From positions 496,001-560,000 of the forward strand of contig CAZOAH010000001.1 of the NCBI GenBank assembly GCA_964577845.1: a stretch of 64,000 bases of DNA, in the 5' to 3' direction. The position numbers were made by a program, and so were the translations under genes. The notes beneath the pieces were generated by a model. The model was not told the origin of the DNA and ran no database searches. It saw only the letters and a list, made by a program, of their open reading frames with translations. Below, in pieces: positions 1-7,407 of this stretch; within the stretch, counting starts at the first letter, position 1, and each line of letters opens with the position of its first letter. The stretch comes from M0103 sp964577845 (GTDB lineage: Bacteria > Bacteroidota > Bacteroidia > Flavobacteriales_D > Crocinitomicaceae).

Positions 1-148
1 CAGAACAAACTATTATACCCGTCCATCCTACTTCTAACCTCTTCCCAATAAAAGAATTTAAATCTATATTATCGTTTAATAAAATGCTATACTTGATTGG
101 ATTGCCGAATTCGGTCTTCATTTTTCTAAGTAATCCTTTATATTCCAT
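1..148 (-). CDS. DUF2797 family protein, N-terminal part (cut by window edge)
   Basis: Reading the minus strand from an ATG at 148 gives about 49 residues with no stop before the window edge. The start MEYKGLLRKMKTEFGNP and the later Y-x-I-L-L, I-G-K-x-L-E-V-G-W-T-G-I-I-V-C pattern match my memory of the N terminus of DUF2797 proteins, where a Cys-rich segment follows. The function of the family is not established. It starts 2 bases after the gldC stop codon on the same strand, so it is very likely the third gene of a gldB-gldC operon. The family call rests on a short stretch and the rest of the protein is not visible. Confidence 0.6.
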   Translation of the reverse strand, partial: MEYKGLLRKMKTEFGNPIKYSILLNDNIDLNSFIGKRLEVGWTGIIVCS

Positions 149-150
149 AC

Positions 151-498
151 TTAGTCGTTAGGAAGAATTTTCATTTTTTCAGCAAAATGATAACAGTAAT
201 CTCTCAAATCTTCACAAATCAGATGCTCTCCAGTAGCACGTTCGAAAGTATCTGCCATAGTTAAAAGGGATTGATGAAAAAAACGTTTCATTTCTTCAAC
301 TGACATATCTTTAGTCCAAAGGTCAATTTTCATTGTGTTTTGATCTTTTTCATCCCACAAGGACAACATGAATGCCTTTGCTCGAGCATTGTTAACAGCT
401 CCATCTTCAGCGTTCCAGGAGATTGCTATTGGCAAATTATTTTCGTCAAGATCTACATTAAGTTTTATTTCGGATGATTTTTTTATTTGGCTATTCAT
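151..498 (-). CDS. gldC: Gliding motility protein GldC
   Basis: A 115-residue soluble protein with no signal peptide. The start IKKSSEIKLNVDLDENNLP, the central L-W-D-x-K-D-x-N-T-M-K-I-D-L-W-T-K-D-M block and the following E-E-M-K-R-F-F-H-Q segment are typical of GldC, a small protein linked to Bacteroidota gliding and T9SS; its exact role is unclear. I chose the ATG at 498 because family members start at this point; an in-frame ATG at 567 would overlap gldB by 67 bases. It lies 2 bases after the gldB stop and 2 bases before the DUF2797 start, so the three are probably one transcript. Confidence 0.9.
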   Translation of the reverse strand: MNSQIKKSSEIKLNVDLDENNLPIAISWNAEDGAVNNARAKAFMLSLWDEKDQNTMKIDLWTKDMSVEEMKRFFHQSLLTMADTFERATGEHLICEDLRDYCYHFAEKMKILPND

Positions 499-500
499 GT

Positions 501-1550
501 TTAATCGATTTCGTAATTGGTAATAATTTCTGAGTAATCTGTGTCGAGCAATTCCTTTGGTGAACATCCTTTACTTTTTACATATTCTTCCACCAACCGA
601 AATCCTAAATATTGTCCTAATCTATCAGGCCCCTTCTCTGGAAGTCCAACTGTAAAAGGACCATCATTCAATAAATTAGCAACCATCAATTCATCTTTTT
701 TAAAGAGTAAATTTTGATCCACAAGGTATTTCCAAAAGGAAACTTCATTATCCTGTGCCCACTTATAATCGTCTTCAGAATACCGCAATAATATGGCATT
801 AGAAACCTCTGGTAGAGCAGCTTTTGTGAGGTACAGAATTTTGCCCCAACGAATAATATTCTCAGCTAAATTACAATTAACGCCCCAATTAAAATCTATA
901 TTATTCTCGCTATCATTTTTTGGAAGTACATAATGTGTCATTACCCAAGAACAAATAGCATCACGCACCATAAATTCTCTATTCCACGCCTCTTTAATCC
1001 AAGTGGGGAAATAACTTCCAGGTAATTCTTTAATTACATCAGTTTTAGGATTGAGATTTCGGTCCAATCCTATAGCGATTTCTTTTGAAGTGCTTAACGA
1101 ATTGACATTAAAACACGAATTAATAAAAACAATTTTACTCGGAATCTTACCATTATTAAAATGGTAATTTAAATGCTGGAAACCTTTCAATAATTGTTGT
1201 TTTTCAGCATTTAAATCAGAAAATTGATTTTCAATTGCTGCATGAACACGCTTTGCAAAAGAGTCATTATAAAATTTTTTAATTCCGGCAACTACTTCAT
1301 TATCAGATGTAGCATTGATTTGTAAGCAATAAACTCTTTGATATTCATAAGTCTCAGGTATTTCAACTTGCCATAAACGGTGGTATTTGAGTACTTGATC
1401 CGCTGAACTATTTCCTAAAATAGAATCCATATTTACAAATTCAATTTCTACTTCAGAATCAGAAATATTAATGTTCAAGGGATCGGAAGAGCACGCATAC
1501 AGAACAAATATTGAAAAAACAAATCCAATTAAATTGCTTTTGACAGTCAT
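501..1550 (-). CDS. gldB: Gliding motility lipoprotein GldB
   Basis: A 349-residue lipoprotein: a hydrophobic signal ends in a lipobox with the acylated Cys at residue 20 (V-L-Y-A-C-S-S). The body has the GldB pattern (HRLWQVEIPETYEYQRVYCL region, then the NWGVNCNLAENIIRWGK region and a C-terminal R-L-G-Q-Y-L-G-F-R segment). GldB is needed for gliding in Flavobacterium and is a membrane lipoprotein of unknown mechanism. I chose the ATG at 1550 rather than 1607 because it gives the intact lipoprotein signal and because a good Bacteroidota promoter lies at 1574-1607, inside the longer reading. First gene of the gldB-gldC-DUF2797 unit. Confidence 0.92.
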   Translation of the reverse strand: MTVKSNLIGFVFSIFVLYACSSDPLNINISDSEVEIEFVNMDSILGNSSADQVLKYHRLWQVEIPETYEYQRVYCLQINATSDNEVVAGIKKFYNDSFAKRVHAAIENQFSDLNAEKQQLLKGFQHLNYHFNNGKIPSKIVFINSCFNVNSLSTSKEIAIGLDRNLNPKTDVIKELPGSYFPTWIKEAWNREFMVRDAICSWVMTHYVLPKNDSENNIDFNWGVNCNLAENIIRWGKILYLTKAALPEVSNAILLRYSEDDYKWAQDNEVSFWKYLVDQNLLFKKDELMVANLLNDGPFTVGLPEKGPDRLGQYLGFRLVEEYVKSKGCSPKELLDTDYSEIITNYEID

Positions 1551-1573
1551 TAAAATTTTGGTTAAATTCGTAT

Positions 1574-1607
1574 CAAAATTACACAATTCATATTCTTCAT
1601 TTGTCAA
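1574..1607 (-). promoter_or_regulatory. Candidate Bacteroidota-type promoter of gldB-gldC
   Basis: On the minus strand, TTG at 1607-1605 is followed by 23 bases and then TAATTTTG at 1581-1574, a perfect TAnnTTTG box. The predicted transcript starts near 1570, about 20 bases before the gldB start at 1550. Read by eye. Confidence 0.6.
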
Positions 1608-1631
1608 CTGTATTAACTAAAAGAAAAAAAA

Positions 1632-2438
1632 ATGAAAAAATACTTATTTACCATAGCAATACTTGGTTTTTTAAATTCATTTAACGCCCAGGAAGCTGCT
1701 GAGAAAAAGGTTCAGGCAGGTTTGATTGTAGGTTCAGGAGTAAACTTTCAAAAGATGCTTACCCAAAATATGGATGCAAATGGCATTGGATGGGACTGGA
1801 CAGTGGGAATGAATACTGTTTTTAATTTCAGCGAAACAATTGGATTAAATACCGGTGTTGAATTTGATTTTAACTCTTTAAAATATAAACCATCTTCTAA
1901 CACAGCTGGAGACGTTTATTATTATTTCAAAGACTTGGATATTTTAGAATTCCGCGATGCCGACTCTTCATCTTCTTTATTTCAATTAGGTAATCGCTTG
2001 CAAAAGTCGGTTTATTTGACCATTCCTACAATGTTAACTTTCAGAACTGGATTTTTTGGATATTGGAGGTATTTTGGACGATTTGGTTTAAGAAATAGCT
2101 TTTTATTGAACAGTAAGGTTACAGATCAGGGTTTTTTAAACGGTGTTGAAACTACAAATGATGCTTTAACATCTAAAAATGATTTGTTCTTTTTTAAGTC
2201 CGCAGTTGGAATATCAGCTGGTGCAGAATGGAATTTCAGTGGATCAACGAGTTTGGTAGCTGAACTGGGATACTATTATGGTATAACTCCTTTACACACC
2301 CAAAAAAGTACTGATGTTGGAAAAGAAAAAAATTCGCTTTTCATAGACGAAGACGGAACAGGTTCGGCTGCGCCAGTTATGTTTAATAACAAGGCTACGC
2401 AAAATCAAATCATGTTAAAAGTTTCGATATTATTCTAA
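1632..2438 (+). CDS. Outer-membrane beta-barrel protein
   Basis: 268 residues with a signal peptide (MKKYLFTIAILGFLNSFNAQ, likely cleaved near A19/Q20). The mature part shows alternating hydrophobic/polar strands with Gly and aromatic residues (GLIVGSGVNF, VYLTIPTMLTF, YFGRFGLRNSFLL, SAGAEWNF) and ends in I-M-L-K-V-S-I-L-F, a typical barrel C terminus with a terminal Phe. This is the look of small PorT-like/OMP_b-brl proteins; specificity cannot be read. It sits 14 bases before nadE on the same strand and is divergent from gldB, so a T9SS or gliding link is possible from context only. Confidence 0.7.
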   Translation: MKKYLFTIAILGFLNSFNAQEAAEKKVQAGLIVGSGVNFQKMLTQNMDANGIGWDWTVGMNTVFNFSETIGLNTGVEFDFNSLKYKPSSNTAGDVYYYFKDLDILEFRDADSSSSLFQLGNRLQKSVYLTIPTMLTFRTGFFGYWRYFGRFGLRNSFLLNSKVTDQGFLNGVETTNDALTSKNDLFFFKSAVGISAGAEWNFSGSTSLVAELGYYYGITPLHTQKSTDVGKEKNSLFIDEDGTGSAAPVMFNNKATQNQIMLKVSILF

Positions 2439-2452
2439 ATCATTATTAGGTT

Positions 2453-3226
2453 TTGGATAAAAAGGGCATTGTTGATTATATTTCACAATGGTTATCGGAT
2501 TATTGTGATGACTCCAAAATGCAGGGATTTGTTGTCGGAATTTCTGGAGGAATTGATTCCGCTTTAACTTCGACTTTGTGTGCGATAACCGCTAAAAAGA
2601 CATTACTTGTTTCGATGCCTATTAGGCAAACAAAACAAGAATATGAAAGGGCCAAGCTTCACATTTCTGATTTATTGAATCGTTTTGACAATGTTGAAGC
2701 TCTCGAAATTAATCTAACAGATTCTTTTACACTTTTAGAAAAAACACTACCATTTTCCTCACAAAATGATCATTTAACTATGGCAAATGTGAGGTCCCGT
2801 CTAAGAATGACAACCTTATACGCCGTTGCCCAACCAAATAAATGTTTGGTAGCTGGAACGGGAAATAAAATTGAAGATTTTGGGGTTGGATTTTTTACCA
2901 AATACGGTGATGGCGGTGTTGATTTAAGCCCAATTGCAGATTTAACGAAAACCCAAGTGCGTCTTTTGGCTGAAGAGCTAAATGTAATTAATGAAATTTG
3001 TGAGGCTGCCCCAACAGATGGACTTTGGGAGGATGGGAGAACAGATGAAGACCAGATTGGTGCAAGCTACCCTGAACTGGAATGGGCGATGGAATTCAAT
3101 GGTGACATAGCAACCATCACAAAACGTCAAAAAGAAGTATTGGATATTTACACTAGGCTGAATAGGATCAATCAACATAAAATGAATCCCATTCCTGTTT
3201 GTAAAATTCCAAACAACCTATTTTAA
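2453..3226 (+). CDS. nadE: NH3-dependent NAD(+) synthetase
   Basis: 257 residues. NadE makes NAD+ from deamido-NAD+, ATP and ammonia in the cytoplasm. The ATP-pyrophosphatase loop S-G-G-I-D-S is at residues 31-36, followed by the family segments A-G-T-G-N-K-I-E-D and K-Y-G-D-G-G-V-D-L-S-P-I-A-D-L-T-K. There is no glutaminase domain, so it is the short ammonia-dependent form. The start is a TTG codon, with a weak AGG-containing stretch just upstream; no ATG gives the full N terminus. nadE beside gldB/gldC is an arrangement I recall from flavobacteria. Its end is 6 bases from the convergent ferredoxin gene. Confidence 0.93.
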   Translation: MDKKGIVDYISQWLSDYCDDSKMQGFVVGISGGIDSALTSTLCAITAKKTLLVSMPIRQTKQEYERAKLHISDLLNRFDNVEALEINLTDSFTLLEKTLPFSSQNDHLTMANVRSRLRMTTLYAVAQPNKCLVAGTGNKIEDFGVGFFTKYGDGGVDLSPIADLTKTQVRLLAEELNVINEICEAAPTDGLWEDGRTDEDQIGASYPELEWAMEFNGDIATITKRQKEVLDIYTRLNRINQHKMNPIPVCKIPNNLF

Positions 3227-3232
3227 AAAAAA

Positions 3233-3553
3233 TTAAGCCTCAGGAGCCAAACGAACTACGATTCCATCAATTTCATCGGTTAAATGAATTTGGCATCCCA
3301 ATCGGCTATTTGATTTCACGAAAAAAGCCTGATCCAACATATCCAATTCAGCATCACTTTGTTCTGGAAGCGACGTATCAGACTCGAGATAACATTGGCA
3401 AGTTGCACACATTGCCATACCACCGCATTCACCAAGAACTGGCAAATCATATGCTTTACACAACTCCATAATATTCATGTTCATGTCTGTAGGTGCGTCT
3501 AAAATATGAGCAACACCTTCCCTATCAATAACAGTTACCTTTATTTCAGCCAT
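3233..3553 (-). CDS. [2Fe-2S] ferredoxin, adrenodoxin type
   Basis: 106 residues, soluble. Four cysteines at 43, 49, 52 and 87 give the C-x5-C-x2-C-x34-C spacing of adrenodoxin/ISC-type plant-fold ferredoxins, within the loop G-E-C-G-G-M-A-M-C-A-T-C. Such proteins pass single electrons to oxygenases or to iron-sulfur assembly. No reductase or ISC gene lies nearby, so its partner is unknown. It follows the lipoprotein gene at 3561 by 7 bases on the same strand and is likely cotranscribed with it. Confidence 0.9.
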   Translation of the reverse strand: MAEIKVTVIDREGVAHILDAPTDMNMNIMELCKAYDLPVLGECGGMAMCATCQCYLESDTSLPEQSDAELDMLDQAFFVKSNSRLGCQIHLTDEIDGIVVRLAPEA

Positions 3554-3560
3554 TGTTTTA

Positions 3561-3986
3561 TCAATTATAAATTCTTAGAAGATTTGTTCCGTTAAAGATG
3601 GTTTGGTATTGTCTAAGTCCAAATTCTGAACCTTCAACAGGGGAACCGTCGAACAATGAAAATTTGGCAGGGCCGCATGAATCAATGAGCATTAAAAAAT
3701 TATCTGGATCCGGATACAATGGTTCAGGACAAGTGCCGTTTATGTCTACTGGGGAATGTCGATCAAAAGCCACAAATTCATCTATATTCCTTCTGTAGAC
3801 TATAATCCCTCTAGAACCCCCATTTGCATATGCATAGCTTCCAACGCCAATGAGAGCATTGTAACTCGGTAAATTAATGTCAATCGTGATATCAAAAGGA
3901 ATATTTGGAACTGGATGCAATTTATTTTTATTGCAACCATAGAATAGAAAGCATGAAATTGTAATTAAAAATAGTGTTACTTTCAT
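3561..3986 (-). CDS. Small lipoprotein resembling a Rieske domain without its ligands
   Basis: 141 residues. The first 18 form a lipoprotein signal with Cys18 as the lipidation site (L-F-Y-G-C-N). The body (D-I-N-L-P-x-Y-N-A-L-I-G-V-G-S, R-G-I-I-V-Y-R-R, F-V-A-F-D-R-H-S-P, then L-I-D-S-C-G-P-A-K-F-S-L-F-D-G-S-P-V-E-G) follows the layout of the Rieske-fold lipoproteins common in flavobacteria. Of the expected CxH and CxxH cluster ligands I see only R-H-S-P and D-S-C-G-P, so a normal cluster is unlikely. The fold call is by eye. It lies immediately upstream of the ferredoxin gene. Confidence 0.55.
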   Translation of the reverse strand: MKVTLFLITISCFLFYGCNKNKLHPVPNIPFDITIDINLPSYNALIGVGSYAYANGGSRGIIVYRRNIDEFVAFDRHSPVDINGTCPEPLYPDPDNFLMLIDSCGPAKFSLFDGSPVEGSEFGLRQYQTIFNGTNLLRIYN

Positions 3987-4010
3987 TCGAGAATTATGTA
4001 CTGTAAAGTT

Positions 4011-4289
4011 ATGAAGTTTAAGAGGTTTAATAACGTAATTTTGCTTTTTTTATTTACAATCACAATAAACAATATTTATTGTCAATCTAGTGATGCATCT
4101 CTTAAAGAGGATAAAAAAGCAAAAAAGATTCTGCTTAAACAACAAAAACGGCAGTACAAAACGAATAAAAAATCTAATAAAGAAGCTTTCAAAGCCCATT
4201 TAAAAAATCAAAGCAAAGCCTTTAAAAAATCAATTAGAAAAAACTACAGACGACAAAAGAAAATTCAAAAGCAAAAAGGTCGAGGTTAA
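4011..4289 (+). CDS. Small, very basic secreted protein of unknown function
   Basis: About 92 residues from the ATG at 4011 (97 from an in-frame ATG at 3996). A signal peptide (F-N-N-V-I-L-L-F-L-F-T-I-T-I-N-N-I-Y-C-Q) is followed by a mature part made largely of Lys, Arg, Gln and Asn, almost certainly helical and strongly cationic. I do not recognise a family. The start is only about 24 bases from the divergent lipoprotein gene, and the stop codon overlaps that of the convergent ABC-F gene within a TTAA palindrome. A tight fit between neighbours and a plausible signal peptide argue that it is real, but low-complexity coding in AT-rich DNA needs caution. Confidence 0.5.
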   Translation: MKFKRFNNVILLFLFTITINNIYCQSSDASLKEDKKAKKILLKQQKRQYKTNKKSNKEAFKAHLKNQSKAFKKSIRKNYRRQKKIQKQKGRG

Positions 4290-6202
4290 TCTTCAAGTGA
4301 GAATAATTGTTCTGTTAAAGTTTCCCATTCATTCACCAATTCATTCAATTCCTTTTTTTTAGCGTCATAATTGGATAATACCTTTTGTGATAAATCTTCA
4401 TTATTATAATCCAAGACAGCCAATTCTCCGTCCATTTCCAGAATTTGAGACTCTATTGAAGCTATAATTTTTTCAATCTGTTGTATTTTCTTTTCCAGTT
4501 CTTTTTTTGCTGGATTTATTTCTTTAACTGCCTTTTTATTGCTCTCTTGAACAACAGGCTTTCTATCAACATGAGACTTTGTTTCCAAAACAGCATCGGC
4601 CATTTTTTTCTGCAAATATTCCTTAACATCAAAATGATGAATTTTCAAGGACCTGTTTTCAATATCCCAAATTCTATTTGTTAACCCATCCAAAAATTCT
4701 CGATCATGGGATACGACAATGAAAGTACCTTCATAATTTTTCAAGGCACCTTTTAACACTTCTTTGCTTAATATGTCCAAGTGATTTGTTGGTTCATCAA
4801 GAATTAAAACATTGGAAGGACTTAATAATAATTGACACAAAGCCAACCGTGTTCTTTCACCACCTGACAATACACCAACCCGTTTGTCTATATCTTCGCC
4901 TGAAAACAAAAAAGCTCCTAGAATACTTCGCAAATCCTTTCTGATATCTCCCTGAGCAACATCATCAACAGTTTCAAATATCGTTTTATTAGGATCCAAT
5001 TGTTCTGCTTGATCTTGAGCAAAATATGTACAATTTACGTTATGTCCATAAGTTACTGATCCGGGGCCTTCCAATACATTTAAAATGCGTTTTAACAATG
5101 TAGATTTCCCTACACCATTTGGGCCTAATAGAGCTATTTTTTCCCCTCTACCAACAGTTATATTTACATTTTCAAAAAGTACCTTCTCACCATACTTTTT
5201 ACCCAGATCACTTAACTCTAAGACCCATTTTCCCGGTTGCACACTTAGAGGAAAGGTTATATTCATCTTTGCAACCTTGTCTTTTTCGATTTCAATACGG
5301 TCAGTTTTCTCAAGTTTTTTAATCAGGGATTGAGCGAAAGCCGCTTTATTTTTCTTTGCCCTAAACTTATTTATAAGTTCCTCTGTATGTTTTATATCTT
5401 TATCTTGCTGTTTCTTAGCCCCTTGAAGCCGTTCCAATTCCTCCTCTCTTAATTCCTTATATTTTGAATACGGATATGGGAAATCAAAAATTTTGGACAT
5501 GCTAATTTCAAGGGTTCTTTTGGTGACATTATCTAAAAACAACCTATCATGAGAAATAATAATTACAGCACCTTCAAATTTCTGCAAATAAGATTCCAAC
5601 CAGCCTATAGAAATAATGTCCAAATGGTTTGTCGGCTCATCCAATAAAATGACATCAGGATTGTTGACAAGGATTTTAGCCAATTCCGCGCGCATTTTCC
5701 ACCCTCCTGAAAAGGTATTTAAACCGTTATGTATTTCAGAATCATTGAAACCTAGACCTTTTAAGGTCGTTTCTATCTTCTCCTCCCATGAATAACCATC
5801 AATAATATTGTAGTTATGGTTTAATTCATTCAATTCATCAAGTAAACCCAAATATGCTTCGGATTCATAATCTGTCCTCGTTACCAATTCATGATTTATA
5901 TGTTCGATAGCATCCCTGAGGTGTGTTAGCGTCTCGTTAGAATTGTAAAGATATTGAAAAACGGATTGATTTGTATCAATTTTAATATCTTGAGTAAGAT
6001 ATCCAACTGTTAAACCTTTGACAACATGGATTTTTCCTTCAGTTGGTTTATTGGCTCCAGCAAGGAGACGAAGTAATGTCGATTTACCAGCACCATTTTT
6101 ACCTACTAGCCCAACCTTATCACCTTTGTTGATTTGTAGACTTACATCTTTAAATAAATAACCTTGTGGTAAAAATACTCCAAGCCTTTCTAAATTAATC
6201 AT
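4286..6202 (-). CDS. ABC-F family ATPase (translation-associated, two ABC domains)
   Basis: 638 residues, no membrane segments. Two ABC ATPase domains: Walker A G-K-N-G-A-G-K-S-T at about 34-42 with signature F-S-G-G-W-K-M-R, then G-P-N-G-V-G-K-S-T with signature L-S-G-G-E-R-T-R. A charged linker (about 240-310) joins them and a Lys/Glu-rich coiled coil forms the last 100 residues, as in Uup/YheS-type ABC-F proteins, which act on ribosomes. I chose the ATG at 6202 (MINLERLGVF) over 6208 because a TATCTTTG -7 box at 6213-6206 would lie on top of the earlier ATG. Resistance function cannot be inferred. Confidence 0.9.
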   Translation of the reverse strand: MINLERLGVFLPQGYLFKDVSLQINKGDKVGLVGKNGAGKSTLLRLLAGANKPTEGKIHVVKGLTVGYLTQDIKIDTNQSVFQYLYNSNETLTHLRDAIEHINHELVTRTDYESEAYLGLLDELNELNHNYNIIDGYSWEEKIETTLKGLGFNDSEIHNGLNTFSGGWKMRAELAKILVNNPDVILLDEPTNHLDIISIGWLESYLQKFEGAVIIISHDRLFLDNVTKRTLEISMSKIFDFPYPYSKYKELREEELERLQGAKKQQDKDIKHTEELINKFRAKKNKAAFAQSLIKKLEKTDRIEIEKDKVAKMNITFPLSVQPGKWVLELSDLGKKYGEKVLFENVNITVGRGEKIALLGPNGVGKSTLLKRILNVLEGPGSVTYGHNVNCTYFAQDQAEQLDPNKTIFETVDDVAQGDIRKDLRSILGAFLFSGEDIDKRVGVLSGGERTRLALCQLLLSPSNVLILDEPTNHLDILSKEVLKGALKNYEGTFIVVSHDREFLDGLTNRIWDIENRSLKIHHFDVKEYLQKKMADAVLETKSHVDRKPVVQESNKKAVKEINPAKKELEKKIQQIEKIIASIESQILEMDGELAVLDYNNEDLSQKVLSNYDAKKKELNELVNEWETLTEQLFSLED

Positions 6203-6205
6203 ACA

Positions 6206-6213
6206 CAAAGATA
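6206..6213 (-). promoter_or_regulatory. TAnnTTTG -7 box directly before the ABC-F start
   Basis: TATCTTTG on the minus strand, ending 3 bases before the ATG at 6202. With the usual start point 4-6 bases past the box, the mRNA would begin at or inside the start codon. I see no clean TTG at the usual distance upstream. Confidence 0.45.
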
Positions 6214-6244
6214 CTTTCGAAAGTTGACATGGTATTTATAACAA

Positions 6245-6272
6245 ACAAAAAATGCCTCACTATGGAGACATT
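6245..6272 (-). terminator. Intrinsic terminator after gldN
   Basis: In minus-strand RNA, AAUGUCUC pairs with GAGGCAUU (8 pairs, one G-U) around a 6-base loop and runs straight into six U. On the plus strand the same position is a C-A mismatch, so the hairpin favours the minus strand. It closes the gldKLMN transcript and lies before the ABC-F promoter. Confidence 0.75.
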
Positions 6273-6293
6273 TTTTAATAATACTATACCATT

Positions 6294-7406
6294 TTAGAAG
6301 TTCCACATATCGTGTTCTAATGTTCTAATTTCTTCAGTGATGGCATTAGATTCTATCAAAGCATCTATTCCATATTTATACTCTTCCACTGTTCTATCAA
6401 AAACATTACTTTCTTTAACAATATAACTGCTAAACCTACGCTTCCAAAAGAAATCATCGAATGACATCCATTGCGCGTCGTTCTTTTCGTTGTAGACGTA
6501 ATACTTCGCTAAATAAGGCCTCAGTTGAGGGAAATAACACCAGAACAAAGGAGCTGTTACCCAATTTGCTGAGCTTGCTTCATCGGGTTGACCAGTTTCA
6601 TCGTCGTAAAATACGAGGGCAGTTCGGCTGGCATCCTTCCAATTGACAACAGGAGCTATACCAATAATCCTTACATCTAAAACTGATCTTTCCTTATCAA
6701 AAAACCAATCTTCTTTCAAGTCATAACCTTGAATCTCATTACCGTCAAGCCATTGCATTTCACCAGGATAAAATTGTACGACATATTCATCTTTTACTGG
6801 ATCATAAATAGTTGAATCTTCATCATTTTCCATTTTAATTGGATCCTTACTTTTAATCGGATCAGTAGTAGGACCCATCTTACCAAAGTAACGCATATTT
6901 ATACCCTTCCTGAGTTCTGGATCGTTTTCATACCAACCATTAATTTTGGAAGTCATTGGATACTTGAATTGGTCTCCATCGAACATCCCCCATGCATTTG
7001 GGTTCTCAGGTTCAAAAATTGTAACATCTCCCCAAATGATATGCTGACGAATAATCGTCCACAAAGACCATCTTGTTGTATTTCTTACCCAAACTGCACT
7101 ATCTTTTACGTCATCCAGAGGATATTTCAAATTAAAGTTCATTTTTTCGCGTAAATCAATACGACGAAATACACGTTTAGACCAGATATAATCCGCCTCA
7201 CGTATAACCTCATAAGCTATGGGTCGTTTAGTCGGCACATGTGTAGGCATGAAAACACCGTCTATCACTTGATTTTCAGTTCCAGGATTTATAACATTTA
7301 TGGGGCCCCCACCATTGTCAAAAGGAACCTGGCTGTAAAACATACCCGTCCAAAACAATGCAATGAACAGAGTTATCGAAACACTTTTAAATCTGGAACT
7401 TCTCAT
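6294..7406 (-). CDS. gldN: T9SS ring protein GldN (PorN)
   Basis: 370 residues with an N-terminal signal peptide (hydrophobic stretch about 10-24, ending F-Y-S-Q). The mature protein has the GldN pattern: Y-I-W-S-K-R-V-F-R-R-I-D-L-R-E-K-M-N-F, then W-S-L-W-T-I-I-R and the conserved D-W-F-F-D-K-E-R-S-V-L-D-V-R-I-I-G-I-A-P block. GldN forms with GldK the periplasmic ring of the type IX secretion machine. It is the last gene of gldKLMN, one base after gldM, and is followed by a hairpin terminator. Confidence 0.95.
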   Translation of the reverse strand: MRSSRFKSVSITLFIALFWTGMFYSQVPFDNGGGPINVINPGTENQVIDGVFMPTHVPTKRPIAYEVIREADYIWSKRVFRRIDLREKMNFNLKYPLDDVKDSAVWVRNTTRWSLWTIIRQHIIWGDVTIFEPENPNAWGMFDGDQFKYPMTSKINGWYENDPELRKGINMRYFGKMGPTTDPIKSKDPIKMENDEDSTIYDPVKDEYVVQFYPGEMQWLDGNEIQGYDLKEDWFFDKERSVLDVRIIGIAPVVNWKDASRTALVFYDDETGQPDEASSANWVTAPLFWCYFPQLRPYLAKYYVYNEKNDAQWMSFDDFFWKRRFSSYIVKESNVFDRTVEEYKYGIDALIESNAITEEIRTLEHDMWNF

Positions 7407-7407
7407 A

